A stretch of DNA of 64,000 nucleotides from Mesorhizobium sp. INR15. GTDB lineage: Bacteria; Pseudomonadota; Alphaproteobacteria; Rhizobiales; Rhizobiaceae. How positions within the stretch are numbered: position 1 is the stretch's first letter; the number at the start of each line of letters is the position of its first letter. The notes under the pieces are model-generated. The model was not told the DNA's origin. It saw only the letters and a list, made by a program, of their open reading frames with translations, and searched no databases. Below are positions 61,431 to 64,000 of the stretch, piece by piece. Location: contig NZ_CP045496.1 of the NCBI RefSeq assembly GCF_015500075.1, forward strand, positions 5,652,001-5,716,000, in the 5' to 3' direction. The position numbers and the translations under genes are program-made.

Positions 61431-63344
61431 TCAGGCGCGCTGTGCCTGGGCTGAGCGTCCCAGTGCCATGAATACGGTGCGCACGATACCGGCTGTATCG
61501 AGCCCGGCATCGGCATACATCTTTTCCGGCTTGGCATGGTCGGTGAAAGCGTCGGGCAGCACCAGCGGGCGCACCTTCAGGCCGCTCTCCAGCAGCCCTT
61601 CATGGGCGAGGAACTGCAGAACGTGGCTGGCGAAGCCACCGATCGCGCCCTCCTCCACCGTAACCAGAACCTCATGAGAGCGGGCCAGCCGGCGGATCAG
61701 ATCCTCATCCAGCGGCTTGGCGAAACGAGCGTCGGCTACCGTCGTGGAAAGCCCGGCAGCGCCAAGTTCTTCGGCGGCCATCAGGCAATCCTGCAGCCGC
61801 GTGCCGAAGGACAGCAGCGCCACCTTGGTGCCTTCCCTGACGATCCGGCCCTTGCCGATTTCGAGAACGGAGCCGCGCTCCGGCATGTCGACGCCGACGC
61901 CATTGCCACGTGGATAGCGGAAGGCGATCGGGCCGTCATCGTAGCTTGCGGCAGTGCGCACCATGTGGCGCAGTTCCGCTTCATCCGCCGCCGCCATGAC
62001 GACGAAGCCTGGCAGTGTCGCCAGGAATGTCGTGTCGAAGGCGCCGCAATGGGTGGCGCCATCGGCACCGACAAAGCCGGCGCGGTCAATGGGAAAGCGC
62101 ACCGGCAGTTTCTGGATCGCCACGTCGTGCACGACCTGATCATAGGCGCGCTGCAGGAAGGTCGAATAGATCGCCGCGAACGGCTTGTAGCCTTCGGTAG
62201 CGAGGCCGGCGGCGAAGGTTACGGCATGCTGCTCGGCAATGCCGACATCGAAGGTCCGAGACGGGAATGCCTCGCCGAACAGGTCGAGGCCGGTGCCGCT
62301 CGGCATGGCGGCGGTGACGGCAACGATGCGGTCGTCCTCGCGGCCCTCCTGGATCAGGCTTTCGGCGAACACCTTGGTGTAGGCTGGTGCATTTGCAGGC
62401 GCCTTGGCCTGCGCACCGGTGATGACGTCGAACTTGTTGACGCCGTGATATTTGTCGGCGGCGGCTTCCGCCGGAGCGTAACCCTTGCCCTTCTGCGTCA
62501 CGACATGGATCAACACCGGGCCTTCGCCATTGTCGCGGACGTTCTTCAGCACCGGGATCAGATGTTCCAGATTGTGGCCGTCGATCGGGCCGATGTGGTA
62601 GAAACCGAGTTCCTCGAACAGCGTGCCGCCGGTGACATAGCCGCGCGCATGCTCGACCGCCCTGGTGATGGCGCGGTCGGCGCGTTTGCCGAGATAGGAG
62701 GTCAACTTCTTGCCGAAATCACGCAAGCCGAGATAGGTCTTGCCCGATGCGAGACGCGCCAGATAGGCGCTCATCGCACCGGTCGGCGGCGCGATCCACA
62801 TGTCATTGTCGTTGAGAATAACGATCAGCCGGGTATCCAGCGCGCCAGCGTTGTTCATCGCCTCATAGGCCATGCCAGCCGACATGGCGCCGTCGCCGAT
62901 GACGGCGATGACGTTGTTGCGGCCGCCGGAGAGATCGCGCGCGGCGGCCATGCCGAGGCCAGCCGAGATCGACGTCGAGGAGTGGGCGGCGCCGAAAGGA
63001 TCATATTCGCTTTCAGCACGGCGGGTGAAACCCGACAGGCCACCCTCCTGCCGCAAGGTGCGGATGCGGTCGCGGCGGCCAGTCAGAATCTTGTGCGGAT
63101 AGGCCTGATGGCCGACATCCCAAATCAGCCGGTCATCCGGCGTGTTGAAGACATAGTGCAGCGCCACCGTCAGTTCGACCACGCCGAGACCGGCACCGAG
63201 ATGCCCGCCGGTGTGGGACACCGCATCGATCAGTTCGGCACGAAGCTCCGATGCCAACTGCGGCAGCTCGTTTTCGGCAAGCGTGCGCAAATCCGACGGG
63301 ATGCGGACCTTGTCGAGAAGCGGAGTGTGCGGCTTTGCGTTCAC
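61431..63344 (-). CDS. dxs: 1-deoxy-D-xylulose-5-phosphate synthase
   Basis: The 637-residue TPP enzyme joins pyruvate and glyceraldehyde 3-phosphate, the first step of isoprenoid and thiamine/pyridoxal precursor synthesis. GHQAYPHKILTGRRD near 76-90, the TPP motif IGDGAMSAGMAYEAMNN near 150-166 and DVGIAEQHAVTFAAGLA (with the catalytic glutamate) near 364-380 are diagnostic. The start is a GTG at 63344 giving MNAKPHTPLLDKV, matching family length; the open frame upstream is not homologous. IspH of the same pathway lies at 47-48 kb. Confidence 0.95.
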   Translation of the reverse strand: MNAKPHTPLLDKVRIPSDLRTLAENELPQLASELRAELIDAVSHTGGHLGAGLGVVELTVALHYVFNTPDDRLIWDVGHQAYPHKILTGRRDRIRTLRQEGGLSGFTRRAESEYDPFGAAHSSTSISAGLGMAAARDLSGGRNNVIAVIGDGAMSAGMAYEAMNNAGALDTRLIVILNDNDMWIAPPTGAMSAYLARLASGKTYLGLRDFGKKLTSYLGKRADRAITRAVEHARGYVTGGTLFEELGFYHIGPIDGHNLEHLIPVLKNVRDNGEGPVLIHVVTQKGKGYAPAEAAADKYHGVNKFDVITGAQAKAPANAPAYTKVFAESLIQEGREDDRIVAVTAAMPSGTGLDLFGEAFPSRTFDVGIAEQHAVTFAAGLATEGYKPFAAIYSTFLQRAYDQVVHDVAIQKLPVRFPIDRAGFVGADGATHCGAFDTTFLATLPGFVVMAAADEAELRHMVRTAASYDDGPIAFRYPRGNGVGVDMPERGSVLEIGKGRIVREGTKVALLSFGTRLQDCLMAAEELGAAGLSTTVADARFAKPLDEDLIRRLARSHEVLVTVEEGAIGGFASHVLQFLAHEGLLESGLKVRPLVLPDAFTDHAKPEKMYADAGLDTAGIVRTVFMALGRSAQAQRA

Positions 63345-63438
63345 GATGGGCCTGCTCAGGCTTTTTTGCTCATGGGCGAGATAGGCCGCCGGCCGGGGAA
63401 TGTAAATGTGTGTCAGTGACGCGGACAGGCGCCCTCGC

Positions 63439-64000
63439 CTAGCTTTCCGGCAGCGGAATAAACTCTTCCTCGTCTCCAGGAACGATATCGAAGCGGCCCG
63501 TCTTCCATTCCTGCTTGGCCTGCTCGATGCGTTCCTTCGACGACGACACGAAATTCCACCAGATATAGCGCTGCGAGCCAAGCGAGGCGCCGCCAAACAG
63601 CATGAAATGCGCTCCGCGCTCAGACGACACAACAATCTCGTCGCCGGGGCGAAACACCAGCAGGCGCTCCGCCGGGAAAAGGTCGCCGGAAATCGAGACC
63701 TCACCTTCCAGCGTATAGATGGCGCGCTCCTCGGCATCAGCCGGAATTTTCACGCTGGCACCTGGGGCCAGGCGCAAATCGGCATAGAGCGTCTCCGTGT
63801 CGGCCCTGACTGGCGACCGCAGCCCCTGGAAGTCACCGATGACGACGCGGCCGCTGACACCTCCGGCGTCGATCTCTGGAAGCAGCAGCGCGGCCGTATT
63901 CTCGAACACCGGCGCGACCTCCTCCTTGCCGTCCGGCAGCGCCAGCCATGTCTGCAGGCCGGAGATAGACATCGGAGCGCCGCGCAGTTCCTCGGGCGTC
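63439..64000 (-). CDS. Pirin family protein, 5' end cut by window
   Basis: The frame stays open from 63439 to the window end, and the residues before the internal methionine (TPEELRGAP) belong to the same protein, so the start is outside. The visible 187 residues resemble pirin: LQTWLALPDGKEEVAP, AERAIYTLEGEVSISG and RPGDEIVVSSERGAHFMLFGG, a two-cupin fold. The N-terminal metal-binding motif is missing from the window. Pirins can act as quercetinase-like enzymes or regulators. Confidence 0.88.
   Translation of the reverse strand, partial: TPEELRGAPMSISGLQTWLALPDGKEEVAPVFENTAALLLPEIDAGGVSGRVVIGDFQGLRSPVRADTETLYADLRLAPGASVKIPADAEERAIYTLEGEVSISGDLFPAERLLVFRPGDEIVVSSERGAHFMLFGGASLGSQRYIWWNFVSSSKERIEQAKQEWKTGRFDIVPGDEEEFIPLPES

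Noticed and set aside
61536..63419. 627-codon open frame antisense to dxs
   Set aside because: The dxs frame has all enzyme motifs; the opposite frame has none.
63345..63438. TPP riboswitch before dxs
   Set aside because: The gap is under 100 bp and lacks the conserved TPP (thi box) sequence.

Overview
The window looks like chromosomal DNA of a Rhizobiales alphaproteobacterium, most likely Mesorhizobium or another Phyllobacteriaceae member. The support is marker content and order, not a database comparison: a CcrM GANTC methyltransferase, an IalB-type protein, the ctaC-ctaD-ctaB-coxF-ctaG-ctaE oxidase order, an smc / DsbA-like / DUF721 / mutY block, YbjN and TldD next to the oxidase genes, and high GC over most of the window. 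I found one tRNA gene, about 61 protein genes (the two at the window edges are cut), and no rRNA, CRISPR array, insertion sequence, prophage or integrase.

Layout. 1-9047 is a surface-polysaccharide region on the minus strand. A promoter near 7.6 kb drives rfbA-rfbC-rfbB-rfbD (dTDP-L-rhamnose), then a DegT/WecE-type aminotransferase, a GNAT acetyltransferase, the Wzm/Wzt exporter and a family 2 glycosyltransferase. gmd (GDP-mannose dehydratase) stands upstream as its own unit. The outer genes (1 to about 4.1 kb) are visibly poorer in GC than rfbDBCA, which suggests an exchanged O-antigen segment. 9.2-18.5 kb holds unlinked genes: bioY, a metallo-beta-lactamase-fold hydrolase, DUF1499, an acyl-CoA ligase, a small protein with a double-glycine motif, DUF427, a polysaccharide deacetylase, pyruvate phosphate dikinase and a VOC protein. 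At 18.6-21.1 kb a tRNA-Gln is followed by a GT25 glycosyltransferase/O-antigen-ligase fusion, then a degraded copy of the tRNA 3' end and three hairpins. 21.1-26.1 kb has a phytanoyl-CoA dioxygenase-like enzyme, a LysR regulator divergent from an orphan Tat-exported solute-binding protein, and a UDP-glucuronate 4-epimerase-like enzyme.

26.2-45.5 kb is mostly housekeeping: smc, a DsbA-like lipoprotein, DUF721/DciA, mutY, two HAD phosphatases, ccrM, thrC, an M16 peptidase, an N-acetyltransferase, a membrane GGDEF-EAL protein, YqgE, a DsbD/ScsB N-domain protein, a peroxiredoxin, DUF2938 and a histidine phosphatase. 45.5-55.2 kb is a long minus-strand run for the aa3-type cytochrome c oxidase and its assembly factors (ctaC, D, B, coxF, ctaG, E, DUF983, SURF1), continuing into ispH, thrB and rnhA. 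An L,D-transpeptidase gene sits inside this run. 55.6-64.0 kb has ialB, ybjN, tldD, a VapBC toxin-antitoxin pair, two rRNA methyltransferase genes, a small periplasmic protein, dxs and a cut pirin gene.

The most unusual observations are the GT25/ligase fusion between tRNA-Gln and its degenerate 3' copy, the hairpin-rich leader and orphan solute-binding protein/dioxygenase neighbourhood after it, the double-glycine small protein, and an 11-bp inverted repeat that brackets the bioY promoter. No obviously new multi-gene system could be proven from the sequence alone.
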